Below the pieces are notes generated by a model. The model saw only the letters and a list, made by a program, of their open reading frames with translations. It was not told the DNA's origin and searched no databases. Positions 15,414 to 23,500 of a DNA stretch of 41,576 nt are shown here, in pieces. The DNA is taken from NCBI GenBank assembly GCA_028287065.1, contig JAQBQJ010000173.1:1-41576 (forward strand). Direction: 5' to 3'. The stretch comes from Labilithrix sp. GTDB taxonomy: Bacteria > Myxococcota_A > Polyangia > Polyangiales > Polyangiaceae. The translations under genes and the position numbers were made by a program. Positions within the stretch are counted from its first letter, which is position 1, and each line of letters opens with the position of its first letter.

Positions 15414-16868
15414 ATGGCGTATGCTCTAATCCAGGGAAAGATGTCGTCCGGTGATCGCGAAGGTACGGAGCGGGATGGTCGGACGGAGCTCACAGCCGAC
15501 CTGCGATCGGGCAAGGACAAGGACAACGAGCCGCGCATCTCCGCGTTCTGGGAAGGCGGCTCGCTCACGCGGCCGCTCCCGGCGAGCGGCACCCTGACGA
15601 TCGGGCGGTCCACCTCCTGCGACGTGCGCATCGATCACGCCTCGGTCTCGCGCAAGCACGCCATCCTCCACCTCGGCACCGTGCCCAAGGTCGAGGACGC
15701 AGGCAGCCAGAACGGCACCCGCGTCGCGGGACGCAGCGCCGTCTCGGGTGCGCCCGTCCCGGTCGCGCCCGGCGAGGTCATCGAGCTCGGTCAGGTCGTC
15801 CTCGTCATCCAGGGCGGTGACGCATCGGCTGCTGCCCGTGCGTCGGGCATGCGTGCGACCGCGGCGCCGTCGCGCGCTCCGTCTGCATCCTCGTCGTCGC
15901 CGATCATCGCGCACAAGCCCGTGTCCGCACCCGGCCAGACGATCGCGCCTCCCGGCGCGCGTCCGAACGAGTCGCCGATGCAGCGCGTCGAGCGCCTCGT
16001 GCGCCTCGTCGCCGCCGGCAACATCCACGTCCTCGTCCTCGGCGAGACCGGCACCGGAAAAGAGGTCATCGCCGCGCGTATCCACCGCGCCTCGCGTCGT
16101 GCAGCCGGTCCATTCGTGCGTGTCGACGGAGCGTCGCTCACCGAGCCGCTGCTCGAGCGCGAGCTCTTCGGCGAAGGGGAAAAACCGGGTCTTTTCGAGA
16201 CGGCCGACGGCGGCACGTTCTTCCTCGACGAGGTCGCGGAGCTCCCGCTCGGCATCCAGGCCAAGCTCCTTCGCGTGCTCGAGCGCCGCGAGGTGCAGCG
16301 CATCGGCACCGCGCAGACGCGCGAGGTCGACGTGCGCTTCATCGCCTCGACCAACCGCGATCTCCGCACGCTCGTCGCCGAAGGCGCGTTCCGCGAGGAC
16401 CTCTACTTCCGCCTGAACGGCATCACGATCGACATCCCGCCGCTCCGCGAGCGGCAGCCGGAGATCGAAGGCATCGCACGCGAGCTCCTCACGAAGGCTT
16501 GCGCCGAGGCCGGCCGTCCGCCGCTCGACCTCGGTCGCGAGGCGGTGGCCCGGCTCGAGAGCTACGAGTGGCCTGGCAACGTCCGCGAGCTCAAGAACGC
16601 CATCGAGCGCGCCGTGCTCCTCTCGACGGGCGACGCGATCGATCCGCAGGCCGTCCCGGCCGGCGAGCACGTCGGTGATGCTGCGGCAGGCGCGCGCCTC
16701 CGCCAGGACCTCGCGACCTTCGAGCGCCAGCGTATCGTCGAGGCGCTCGAGAAATGCGCGGGCAACCAGACGAAGGCCGCTCAGCTCCTCGGCATCTCGC
16801 GCCGCACGCTCGTCTCGCGCCTCGGCGAGTACAACCTCCCGCGTCCGCGCGGCGGCGGTAACAAGTAG
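15414..16868 (+). CDS. FHA-AAA+-Fis regulator of NtrC type lacking the GAFTGA loop
   Basis: A 484-residue cytoplasmic regulator. An FHA phosphothreonine-binding domain (about 43-133; [20 protein letters not shown], then GSQNGT) stands where a receiver would be. A low-complexity Ala/Ser/Pro linker leads to the AAA+ domain (about 188-403). Walker A is GETGTGKE (210-217), Walker B is [12 protein letters not shown] (266-277), sensor and Arg-finger residues are in REDLYFRLN (327-335). A Fis-type HTH (about 440-475) ends the protein. After ELFG (250-253) the chain runs directly [14 protein letters not shown], so the dozen residues that normally carry GAFTGA are missing. Without that loop, sigma-54 contact and isomerisation should fail, so it may act as a phosphorylation-gated DNA-binding protein or use another polymerase. 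AGGAG at 15400-15404 supports the ATG at 15414. The next gene is a Ser/Thr kinase, a plausible source of the phosphothreonine. Confidence 0.92.
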   Translation: MAYALIQGKMSSGDREGTERDGRTELTADLRSGKDKDNEPRISAFWEGGSLTRPLPASGTLTIGRSTSCDVRIDHASVSRKHAILHLGTVPKVEDAGSQNGTRVAGRSAVSGAPVPVAPGEVIELGQVVLVIQGGDASAAARASGMRATAAPSRAPSASSSSPIIAHKPVSAPGQTIAPPGARPNESPMQRVERLVRLVAAGNIHVLVLGETGTGKEVIAARIHRASRRAAGPFVRVDGASLTEPLLERELFGEGEKPGLFETADGGTFFLDEVAELPLGIQAKLLRVLERREVQRIGTAQTREVDVRFIASTNRDLRTLVAEGAFREDLYFRLNGITIDIPPLRERQPEIEGIARELLTKACAEAGRPPLDLGREAVARLESYEWPGNVRELKNAIERAVLLSTGDAIDPQAVPAGEHVGDAAAGARLRQDLATFERQRIVEALEKCAGNQTKAAQLLGISRRTLVSRLGEYNLPRPRGGGNK

Positions 16869-16897
16869 CCTTAGCGACGCGCCGCGGAGAGCGACCT

Positions 16898-16947
16898 ACA
16901 CGCGCTCGCCAGGTAGCCCGGCGTTTTCGGCCGCCTGGTTCGCGTGT
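16898..16947. terminator. Imperfect two-part hairpin between regulator and kinase genes
   Basis: ACACGCG (16898-16904) pairs with CGCGTGT (16941-16947), and CCAGG (16909-16913) with CCTGG (16934-16938), around a 20-base loop. A short T-rich stretch (ATTTTGT, about 16954-16960) follows. It could terminate the regulator transcript or fold in the kinase leader. Confidence 0.4.
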
Positions 16948-16969
16948 GGTACGATTTTGTCAGCGCGCG

Positions 16970-18487
16970 ATGGGCGAGCGAGAACAAGCGTCGAGAGGGC
17001 GACTCGTCGGTCGCTACGTCGTCCACGACCGCATCGCGGCCGGTGGCATGGCGACCGTCCATCTCGGTCGCTTGCTCGGCGCAGCCGGATTCTCCCGCAC
17101 CGTCGCGATCAAGCGGCTGCACGACGCCTACGCGAAGGATCCGGACTTCGTCGCGATGCTCCTCGACGAGGCTCGTCTCGCGGCGTCGATCCGTCATCCG
17201 AACGTGGTGCCCACGCTCGACGTCGTGGCCGAGCAGGACGAGCTGCTGGTCGTCATGGAGTACGTCGAGGGCGACTCCGTCGCGCACCTGACGAAGCTCA
17301 CGCTGAACGCCGGCGGGCGCGTCCCCATCCCGTTCGCCGCGGCGATCGTCGCGCAGGCGCTCCACGGTCTCCACGCCGCGCACGAGGCTCGCGACAAGAA
17401 CGGCCATCCGCTCGGCATCGTCCATCGCGACGTGTCTCCTCAGAACATCATCGTCGGTGTGGACGGCGTGTCACGCGTGCTCGACTTCGGGATCGCGAAG
17501 GCCGCGTCGCGCGCGACCACCACGGAGGACGGTCAGGTCAAAGGCAAGACGGCGTACATGGCGCCGGAGCAGCTTCAGCACGGGTCGGTCGATCGACGCA
17601 CGGACGTCTTCGCCGCGTCGGTCGTGCTCTGGGAGCTGCTCACCGGGCGCCGTCTGTTCTTCGCGGACTCGCCAGTGTCGATCATGGCGCGCGTGCTCAC
17701 GGAGCCCATCGATCCCCCGCAGAAATACGCTCCGGAGCTGCCCGCGGAGCTCGCGGCCATCACGCTGCGCGGGCTCGATCGCGATCCCGCAGGGCGCTTC
17801 GCGACCGCGGAAGAGATGGCGCTCGCGATCGAGGAGTCGATCGCGATGCCGCGTTCGAAGGACGTGGGCGCGTGGGTCGCCACCACGGCGAAGCTGACGC
17901 TCGAAGGTCGCGCGCAGCTCGTGCAGATCGTCGAGCAGTCGTCGCACAAGATGCCGGCCGCGCAGCAGACGTCCGATCCGGCCCTGGCTCGTGCAATCGA
18001 AGAGGCCGAGCGGCGCCGGCTGCATGCCGACATGCCGACGGACGCCGGCGGCCGTGAAGAGTCGACCGAGCTCGCGACGGTGCAGAGCACGATCCATCCG
18101 AAGAAGGACCGGCCGCAGACGTCGCGCGCGCCGCTCGCGCTCGCGATCGGCGGCGGCGCTGCGCTCGTGATCGCGCTCGGCATCGCGTTCGTCGTCGCTC
18201 GCGGCGAGCGCGACAAGCCGCGCGGTGACACGACTCCGCCCGCGGCGGTCACGGTGGCCGATCCGGTCCCGGTCGCGACGACCGCAACGCCGGTAACCTC
18301 CGCGTCGCCCTCGGCCTCGAGCAGCGTCGCGGCGCACGTGACTCCTCCGCCGACGCCGACGACCAAGCCGACCGGCAAGGGAGGGATCATCCGCAATCCG
18401 CCTCCGCCGAAGAAGCCGAGCTGCGAGATCCCTTACGTGATCGACGACAAGGGACAGAAGCACTTCAAGCCCGAATGCGTCGACTGA
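16970..18487 (+). CDS. Transmembrane Hanks-type serine/threonine protein kinase
   Basis: A 505-residue kinase. The catalytic domain covers residues 14-285 with all key elements: glycine loop IAAGGMATVHLG, VAIKRL (Lys 48), catalytic HRDVSPQN (152-159), DFG (172-174) and APE (198-200), plus a Thr/Ser-rich activation segment. A disordered linker leads to one membrane span (about 387-407), then a Pro/Thr/Ser-rich outer tail ending in a conserved-looking CEIPYVIDDKGQKHFKPEC with two Cys. The kinase therefore faces the cytoplasm and the Cys-bounded tail the periplasm, where it could sense envelope state. No ribosome site marks ATG 16970; GTG at 16946 is an alternative. It overlaps the next gene by 13 bases and heads a three-gene operon. 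The FHA regulator upstream is a candidate partner, by proximity only. Confidence 0.95.
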   Translation: MGEREQASRGRLVGRYVVHDRIAAGGMATVHLGRLLGAAGFSRTVAIKRLHDAYAKDPDFVAMLLDEARLAASIRHPNVVPTLDVVAEQDELLVVMEYVEGDSVAHLTKLTLNAGGRVPIPFAAAIVAQALHGLHAAHEARDKNGHPLGIVHRDVSPQNIIVGVDGVSRVLDFGIAKAASRATTTEDGQVKGKTAYMAPEQLQHGSVDRRTDVFAASVVLWELLTGRRLFFADSPVSIMARVLTEPIDPPQKYAPELPAELAAITLRGLDRDPAGRFATAEEMALAIEESIAMPRSKDVGAWVATTAKLTLEGRAQLVQIVEQSSHKMPAAQQTSDPALARAIEEAERRRLHADMPTDAGGREESTELATVQSTIHPKKDRPQTSRAPLALAIGGGAALVIALGIAFVVARGERDKPRGDTTPPAAVTVADPVPVATTATPVTSASPSASSSVAAHVTPPPTPTTKPTGKGGIIRNPPPPKKPSCEIPYVIDDKGQKHFKPECVD

Positions 18488-19350
18488 CCGAACGCCTCGC
18501 CTCGCTCGCGGCCTTCGCGCTCGTCGCGATGGTCGCGGTGCCCGCCGCGGCCGCTCCGAAGGGTAGCGGCGCCGCGAAGGCTGCATGCCTCGCCGCGCAC
18601 GAGGAAGCGCAGTCGCTTCGTACGCAGAAGAAGCCGCACGCCGCGCGCGAGAAGCTCATCGCATGCGCGCGCGTCGAGTGCCCCACCGTCGTTCGCAAGG
18701 AGTGCGGCGAGCAGCTCGCGATCGTCGAGAAGGACGCCCCCACCGTCGCGCTCGAGGCGCGCGACGACTCCGGCATGGCGGAGACCGCGGTGACCGTGTC
18801 GATCGACGGAAAGCGCGTGGCCGACGGTCTCACGGGCGCCGCGGTCGACGTCGAGCCCGGCGAGCACGTCTTCCGCTTCGAACGCGGCGACGGAAAGGCG
18901 ATCGAGCAGCACGTCCTCGTCGTCGAGGGCGAGAAGAACCGCAAGGTGGTGGCCGACTTCGCGACGCTCGCGCCGAAGCCGCCGGTGCACGACGGTCCGC
19001 CGGCGCGAGGCACGGACGAGCCGAAGAAGATCCCCGTGCTCGCGTACGTCGCCGGCGGTGTCGCGATCGCGGCGATCGGCTCGTTCACGTTCTTCGCGCT
19101 CTCCGGCAAGGGCGCCGAGAAGGACCTCGTGTCGTCGTGCAGTCCGAACTGCACGGACGACGCGCTCAGCCCCGTGAAGCGCGACTACCTCATCGCGGAC
19201 GTGTCGCTCGTCATCGGCGTCGTCGCAGCCGCAGCCGCCGTGATCCTCGCGCTGCCCGCGCTCACCGACTCGCCGAAGACGTCGGCGAGCATCGCACGCA
19301 GTGCACCGCCTCCGTGGATGCCGCGCATGAAGGTTCGAGCGCTGCCATGA
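18475..19350 (+). CDS. Membrane protein with Cys-rich N-domain and PEGA-like domain
   Basis: A 291-residue exported protein whose ATG lies 13 bases inside the kinase gene. A signal peptide (AMVAVPAAAA) precedes a small helical domain with four Cys (AACLAAHEEAQSLR, REKLIACARVECP, VVRKECGEQL), reminiscent of a TPR-like hairpin pair. Residues about 85-160 look like a PEGA-type beta domain (VTVSIDGKRVADG, VDVEPGEHVFRFERG). Two further hydrophobic segments (about 184-205 and 238-262) with a Cys-containing loop (SSCSPNCTDD) between them anchor the C-terminus. This layout is frequent next to Ser/Thr kinases in Polyangiales, suggesting an envelope partner for the kinase, an inference from context. 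It ends with an ATGA overlap to the next gene. Confidence 0.8.
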   Translation: MRRLTERLASLAAFALVAMVAVPAAAAPKGSGAAKAACLAAHEEAQSLRTQKKPHAAREKLIACARVECPTVVRKECGEQLAIVEKDAPTVALEARDDSGMAETAVTVSIDGKRVADGLTGAAVDVEPGEHVFRFERGDGKAIEQHVLVVEGEKNRKVVADFATLAPKPPVHDGPPARGTDEPKKIPVLAYVAGGVAIAAIGSFTFFALSGKGAEKDLVSSCSPNCTDDALSPVKRDYLIADVSLVIGVVAAAAAVILALPALTDSPKTSASIARSAPPPWMPRMKVRALP

Positions 19351-20444
19351 TCGCGCCGCGTTCGGCGAAGAAGACCGCGCTGGGCGGCGCGCTCGGCGTC
19401 GTCGCCGCGGCGGCAGTGCTCGTCGCATGCACGATCACGCAGTCGCTCGACTACCTGCAGAAGGGCGACGGGGCCGCGGACGCGCTCTCCGAGAGCCCCA
19501 ACGCCGGCGACGGCGGCGATGGCGGCACGCGTGTGCCGACCGTGCTCGTGCCCGATCAGACCAAGCCCGGCTTCCTCGCGCAGGACGCCACCGCGCTCTA
19601 CTGGATCGCAGCCGGAACGGTGTTCTCGGTGCCGAAGTCGGGCGGTATGGCGAAGGCGCTCGCCGCGGTGCCGCCGAACGTCACGTCGCTCGCGGCCGAT
19701 CCCAATCCGGACGGCGCGGTGTTCGTGGCGATCGGGACCGACGTCACGCGCATCCCGAAGGACGGGAGCGACGCGGGCGTCGTGTTCAAGGGCACCGGCG
19801 GCTTGCCTGCGGACACGGTCGCCGCGAACGACGTCTCGCTGTACGTGCTGCAATACGACCCGAACGGCATCGACGTCGGGTCGCGCATCCTGCGGATGAC
19901 GAAGACGGGCACCGGCAGCCTCGACATCGCGCCCGACGCAGGTCCGTCGACGCTCAGCCTCGATCCGAACGACGTGCTCTGGCTGAATTCCGACATCGAC
20001 AAGCCTGCGTTCGTCGAGCAGCCGAAGGCCGCGGCGCCGGGCACGATGACGAAGGTCTACGACCTCGCCGCCGACGACAACCTGCCGCTCGCATCGGCGG
20101 ACATCGCCGTCGACGACGGCTTCGTCTTCTGGATCGCCGACGACGCGACGTCGGGCGCCGCGACGATCTACGCGCGCAAACGCGATGCTGCGGGCACGAC
20201 CATCGCGATCTATCGAGGTCCGCCGGAAGACACGTTCGCGCATCTCGTGGTCGACGACGTCTTTGCATACGTCATCGACACGAGGACGTCGGCGCTGCTC
20301 CGCGTGCCGAAGACGGGCGGCGACGCCGAGACGGTGCTCGCCGGCCTGAACGCACCGAGCGGCCTCGTCGTCGATGCCAGCGCGATCTACCTCACCGTCG
20401 AAGCGACCGCTTCGAACGGTCAGGTGTTGAAGCTGGCGAAGTAG
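19347..20444 (+). CDS. Beta-propeller-like lipoprotein
   Basis: A 365-residue lipoprotein. The signal ends AAVLVAC (Cys about 26) and is followed by an Asp/Gly-rich linker. From about residue 65 the sequence consists of repeated strands that end in VPKSGG, IPKDGS, MTKTG, RKRDAAG and VPKTGG, spaced about 45-55 residues apart. Each is preceded by aromatic strands (ALYWIA, SLYVLQYD, DVLWLN, FVFWIA, FAYVID). This is the pattern of a six- or seven-bladed propeller of the SMP-30/NHL or LDL-receptor-YWTD kind. No catalytic metal site can be assigned. The ATG at 19347 overlaps the previous stop (ATGA), so it is coupled to the kinase and PEGA-like genes and could be the ligand-sensing part of that system. 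A paralogue-like protein lies at 39108. Confidence 0.82.
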   Translation: MIAPRSAKKTALGGALGVVAAAAVLVACTITQSLDYLQKGDGAADALSESPNAGDGGDGGTRVPTVLVPDQTKPGFLAQDATALYWIAAGTVFSVPKSGGMAKALAAVPPNVTSLAADPNPDGAVFVAIGTDVTRIPKDGSDAGVVFKGTGGLPADTVAANDVSLYVLQYDPNGIDVGSRILRMTKTGTGSLDIAPDAGPSTLSLDPNDVLWLNSDIDKPAFVEQPKAAAPGTMTKVYDLAADDNLPLASADIAVDDGFVFWIADDATSGAATIYARKRDAAGTTIAIYRGPPEDTFAHLVVDDVFAYVIDTRTSALLRVPKTGGDAETVLAGLNAPSGLVVDASAIYLTVEATASNGQVLKLAK

Positions 20445-20463
20445 CGGAGCGACGAGGACGCGG

Positions 20464-22014
20464 TCACCACGTGCCGCGCACGCCTGCGCCGTACGCGGGC
20501 ACGCTGCCCTCGCGCGTCGCTGAGCTGCCGATCACGCCGCCGAACGGCGTGGCATGCGCTTCGTTCTTCGCCGGTGCCGCGGTCGCGCGCTCGCGCGTGA
20601 GCAGCCACGCGATCGAGCCGCCGACCACCATGCCCCCGGCGGTCGCCGCGACGAAGCCGCGCGTCTTCTCGATGGTGACGTTTTCGAAGACGAGAGGGCT
20701 CGCGAGCGCGGCGCCGGTCGCAGCGCCGAGGCCCGCGCCGAGATCGACGAGCAGGACGCGCGACGGCGAGACCTGAACGACGGTCGCGAGCGCTCCTCCG
20801 GCGAGGAGGCCGATCGCCGTGCCGTAGCCCGCGCCGGTGTACGGCGTGCGACTCTCGATGTCGCCGACGTAGAAGAACTCGGCGAGCGCGCCGAAGCCGA
20901 GGCCCAGCGCGGCGCCCGAGTTCACGAGCACGGCGTCGCCCTCGTCGGCCTTGCCGCGCGTGAGCGCGAACGTGCCGAGCGAGATACCGATCAGACCTCC
21001 GCCGACACCCCACGCGTAGCGATCGCCGAGAGGTTGCACGTGACGACCGTTCGCGATCGCAACGCCGGCGGCCGCTCCCCACCACCCTGCGCCCGCGAGC
21101 GTCCATGCGTCGCCGGTGCCCACGTCCCACTCCTCGGCCACGAGCAGCGCGCCGCCGAGGCCGATGCCGGTGCCGAGCGTGAGGAGCGGATAGAGGAGGC
21201 GAGGATCCTCCGAGCCGCTCGCGCGCTGCACGCTGTAGGCGGTGAACGCGCCGAAGAGCGCCGCATTCACCGCGAGCACCGCGCGACCTTGCGAGCGAAG
21301 CGTCGACATCACGCCCGTGCTCGCCGACTCCTGCGGGCGCGGACCGCTCTCGCTCGGACCGCCCGACGGAGTCGAGAGGAGATCGCGCAGGAGCACGAGG
21401 CCACGCACCGAGACGTCGGCTGCCGACACCTTCTCGACGCGCACGCGCAGCTGCTTGCCCTTCGGTGGAACGGCGACGATGCGGAGGATGAACGTGTCGC
21501 CTCCGGCGGGCTCGAGGCGTGCGCTCACGACCCATGTGCCATGATCCTGCGGGCCCGCACGTGCGCTCGATTTTCCGGCGCGCTCGACGAGGTCCAGATC
21601 GCGCGTGCGCGCGATGGTCGGGCCTTGATCGGCGACATCGAGCGTGAAGCCGAGGTCCTGAACCGCGTCGCGCAGCGTGACGTCGAGCTCCTGGGCTCGC
21701 GCGGCGAGCGCTCCGTCGGCCGGCGAGGGCTTGTGAAGCGAAGCCTGTCCGGCGTCGTCGCCTGCGGGCGTGAGTGTCGGCCACACGACGATCGACCGCT
21801 CTGCGGGAGCCGGCGCGGGCGCGGGCGCGGGCGGCGGAGGTGACGGCGCGGTGCTCGCGGCGTTCGGATCCGACGGGAGCGGCGGCTCGGGCTGCCTCGC
21901 GTAGGCGGCCTTTTCTCGCGAGCCCGCGGCAACGAGCGCGACCGCGCCGAGCGCTGCGCCAAAGCGACCGAGCGCACGACGCGAACGACGCGCACGCTGC
22001 AGCGACGTGGCCAC
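20464..22014 (-). CDS. Exported Gly-rich multi-span membrane protein, unknown function
   Basis: A 516-residue protein that I cannot assign to a family. A signal-like segment (about residues 12-40) is followed by a Pro/Ala linker with a PAPAPA run. A globular domain (about 72-215; VTLRDAVQDLGFTLDV, GTWVVSARLEPAGGDTFILRI) follows, and finally a C-terminal half with about eight Gly/Ala-rich hydrophobic segments (LTLGTGIGLGGALLVA, GVGGGLIGISLGTFAL, GAGLGAATGAALA). The glycine-zipper look could be membrane helices or pore-like strands. The GTG start at 22014 is two bases after the stop of the outer-membrane barrel gene, indicating tight coupling, and the pair may form an envelope complex. The gene ends 19 bases from the convergent propeller gene. 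Confidence 0.7.
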   Translation of the reverse strand: MATSLQRARRSRRALGRFGAALGAVALVAAGSREKAAYARQPEPPLPSDPNAASTAPSPPPPAPAPAPAPAERSIVVWPTLTPAGDDAGQASLHKPSPADGALAARAQELDVTLRDAVQDLGFTLDVADQGPTIARTRDLDLVERAGKSSARAGPQDHGTWVVSARLEPAGGDTFILRIVAVPPKGKQLRVRVEKVSAADVSVRGLVLLRDLLSTPSGGPSESGPRPQESASTGVMSTLRSQGRAVLAVNAALFGAFTAYSVQRASGSEDPRLLYPLLTLGTGIGLGGALLVAEEWDVGTGDAWTLAGAGWWGAAAGVAIANGRHVQPLGDRYAWGVGGGLIGISLGTFALTRGKADEGDAVLVNSGAALGLGFGALAEFFYVGDIESRTPYTGAGYGTAIGLLAGGALATVVQVSPSRVLLVDLGAGLGAATGAALASPLVFENVTIEKTRGFVAATAGGMVVGGSIAWLLTRERATAAPAKNEAHATPFGGVIGSSATREGSVPAYGAGVRGTW

Positions 22015-22016
22015 GA

Positions 22017-23447
22017 TCAGAACATCACGACGCCGCTGAGCCAGAGATCGACGATCGTCGTGTCGTCGACCGAGAAGCGGCGTCCGGGCAGATCGATGAC
22101 CGGCCGGTGGTTCGGGTTCGGAATGCCGGTGACGCCGGCGCGGCACGGACCGGCTGCACCGGCGTCGCCCTTGCCGAGGTCGGGATTGCAGGCATCGGCC
22201 GCGGTGACGAGGTGGCTCTGCGAGTACGTCAGGCCGAGACCGCCCGTGAACTTCACGTACTCGCCGGCCTGCCAGGTGACGGCCATCGCGCCGCCGAACG
22301 AGCCGAAGGCCTGCTGGTCCGTGATGCCGGAGAAGTAGACGGGCGCGACGTTCGGATCGGCGACGCTTCCGAAGCTGCCGTCGGTGGCCGCGCGGTACGC
22401 GCCGGGGTTCGGGCTGCGGAGGGAGCGTGCCTGCGAGGAGCCGAGCGCGTCGAAGAGCTCGGAGTAATCGCGGCCGGGCGAGTGGTACGTGCCGCGCACC
22501 TTGAAGTCGAGCCCGAGGCGCTGGAACGCTTCGCGGTTCTCGTACGGGAAGATCTCCGTGCCGACCGTGAACGTCCCGATCACCGGCGGTCTGCTGAGCA
22601 GCGTGCCGCGGACGTCGCTCGTCGCGCCGAAGTCGCTGTTCGACTGCGGCAGCTCGACCTGCGTGCGGAACCCGAGGTACGGCTCGATGTAGCCGAAGCG
22701 ACGCGCGAACACGGTGTGGAGCGCGAGCGCGGTCATGCCGCGCGAGATCCCGGGATCGCGGCTCGGGCCGTTCGGATTTGCTGGATCGGGACAGCGGATC
22801 GGCGCGTTGTCGTTGCACGCATGCAGCCGCGGACCGATCGCGAAGCGCGACTCGAACCCGACGACCCACGTGGGGAGCGCGGGATCGCGGACCTGGTTCA
22901 TGATCGCGTAGTTCAACGCGACGCCGAACCAGTCGAGGCCGCTTCGCGTCGGGCTCTTGAACGGGACGCTGAAGAGCTGATCGCCCGTCGTGTCCTGGAG
23001 CCGCTGCGGGTTTTTGCTCGAGCCGTCGAGATCGCCGAGCTCACGCGAGTCCGCGAGGATGATCGGGAGGCGCAGCGAGAGCGCGAGGTCGCGGAAGATG
23101 CCGACGTCCGCCCCGATCTCGAGCGTCGTCGTGCGCTGGCTGTACGCGGCGACGTTCTCGTTCTGCGAGACGAAGCCGCCGCTCGACAGCGCGCCTTGCG
23201 AGAGCGAGGTCTCGCGGCGGATGTTCGCCGCCTTCCACTGCTGCCGGAAGGTGAGGAGCAGGTTCGCGTCGAACGGGTCGTTCTTGTCGAACGCGTCGAT
23301 GACGGTCGTATTCTCGCCGGTCTCCTCGAGATGGCGAGGCTCGCGGGCGGAGACGGGCTCGTCAGCGCGCGCGGAAAATGCGACGAGGTAGGTCGCGCAC
23401 GCGAACGCGAGACCCACGGTACGCGACTGCCGCCCAAACACGCGCAT
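22017..23447 (-). CDS. Predicted outer-membrane beta-barrel protein
   Basis: A 476-residue exported protein. A clean signal peptide (MRVFGRQ, hydrophobic core, AFSARA then DEP) precedes the mature chain. The body alternates amphipathic strands such as TTTLEIGADVGIF, LALSLRLPIIL, WFGVALNYAIM, TWVVGFESRFAIGP and EYVKFTGGLGLTYS with Gly/Asn/Asp turns. It ends in a hydrophobic strand with a terminal Phe (LWLSGVVMF), the usual recognition signal for the BAM complex. A Cys pair in LHACNDNAPIRCPDP may close an outer loop. It could be a transporter or a structural barrel; nothing shows a substrate. It lies in a five-gene minus-strand run downstream of the amidase, phosphatase and lipoprotein genes. 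Confidence 0.8.
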   Translation of the reverse strand: MRVFGRQSRTVGLAFACATYLVAFSARADEPVSAREPRHLEETGENTTVIDAFDKNDPFDANLLLTFRQQWKAANIRRETSLSQGALSSGGFVSQNENVAAYSQRTTTLEIGADVGIFRDLALSLRLPIILADSRELGDLDGSSKNPQRLQDTTGDQLFSVPFKSPTRSGLDWFGVALNYAIMNQVRDPALPTWVVGFESRFAIGPRLHACNDNAPIRCPDPANPNGPSRDPGISRGMTALALHTVFARRFGYIEPYLGFRTQVELPQSNSDFGATSDVRGTLLSRPPVIGTFTVGTEIFPYENREAFQRLGLDFKVRGTYHSPGRDYSELFDALGSSQARSLRSPNPGAYRAATDGSFGSVADPNVAPVYFSGITDQQAFGSFGGAMAVTWQAGEYVKFTGGLGLTYSQSHLVTAADACNPDLGKGDAGAAGPCRAGVTGIPNPNHRPVIDLPGRRFSVDDTTIVDLWLSGVVMF

Positions 23448-23500
23448 CCCTGCGCAAGGTAACACCCTTCCGCGGAGGGCGTCACCTTCGATGAGAGCGC

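Noticed and set aside
21774-23462. 562-codon plus-strand open frame
   Set aside because: Antisense to the barrel and Gly-rich protein genes, no signal or motif, and strongly Arg/Ala/Glu biased.
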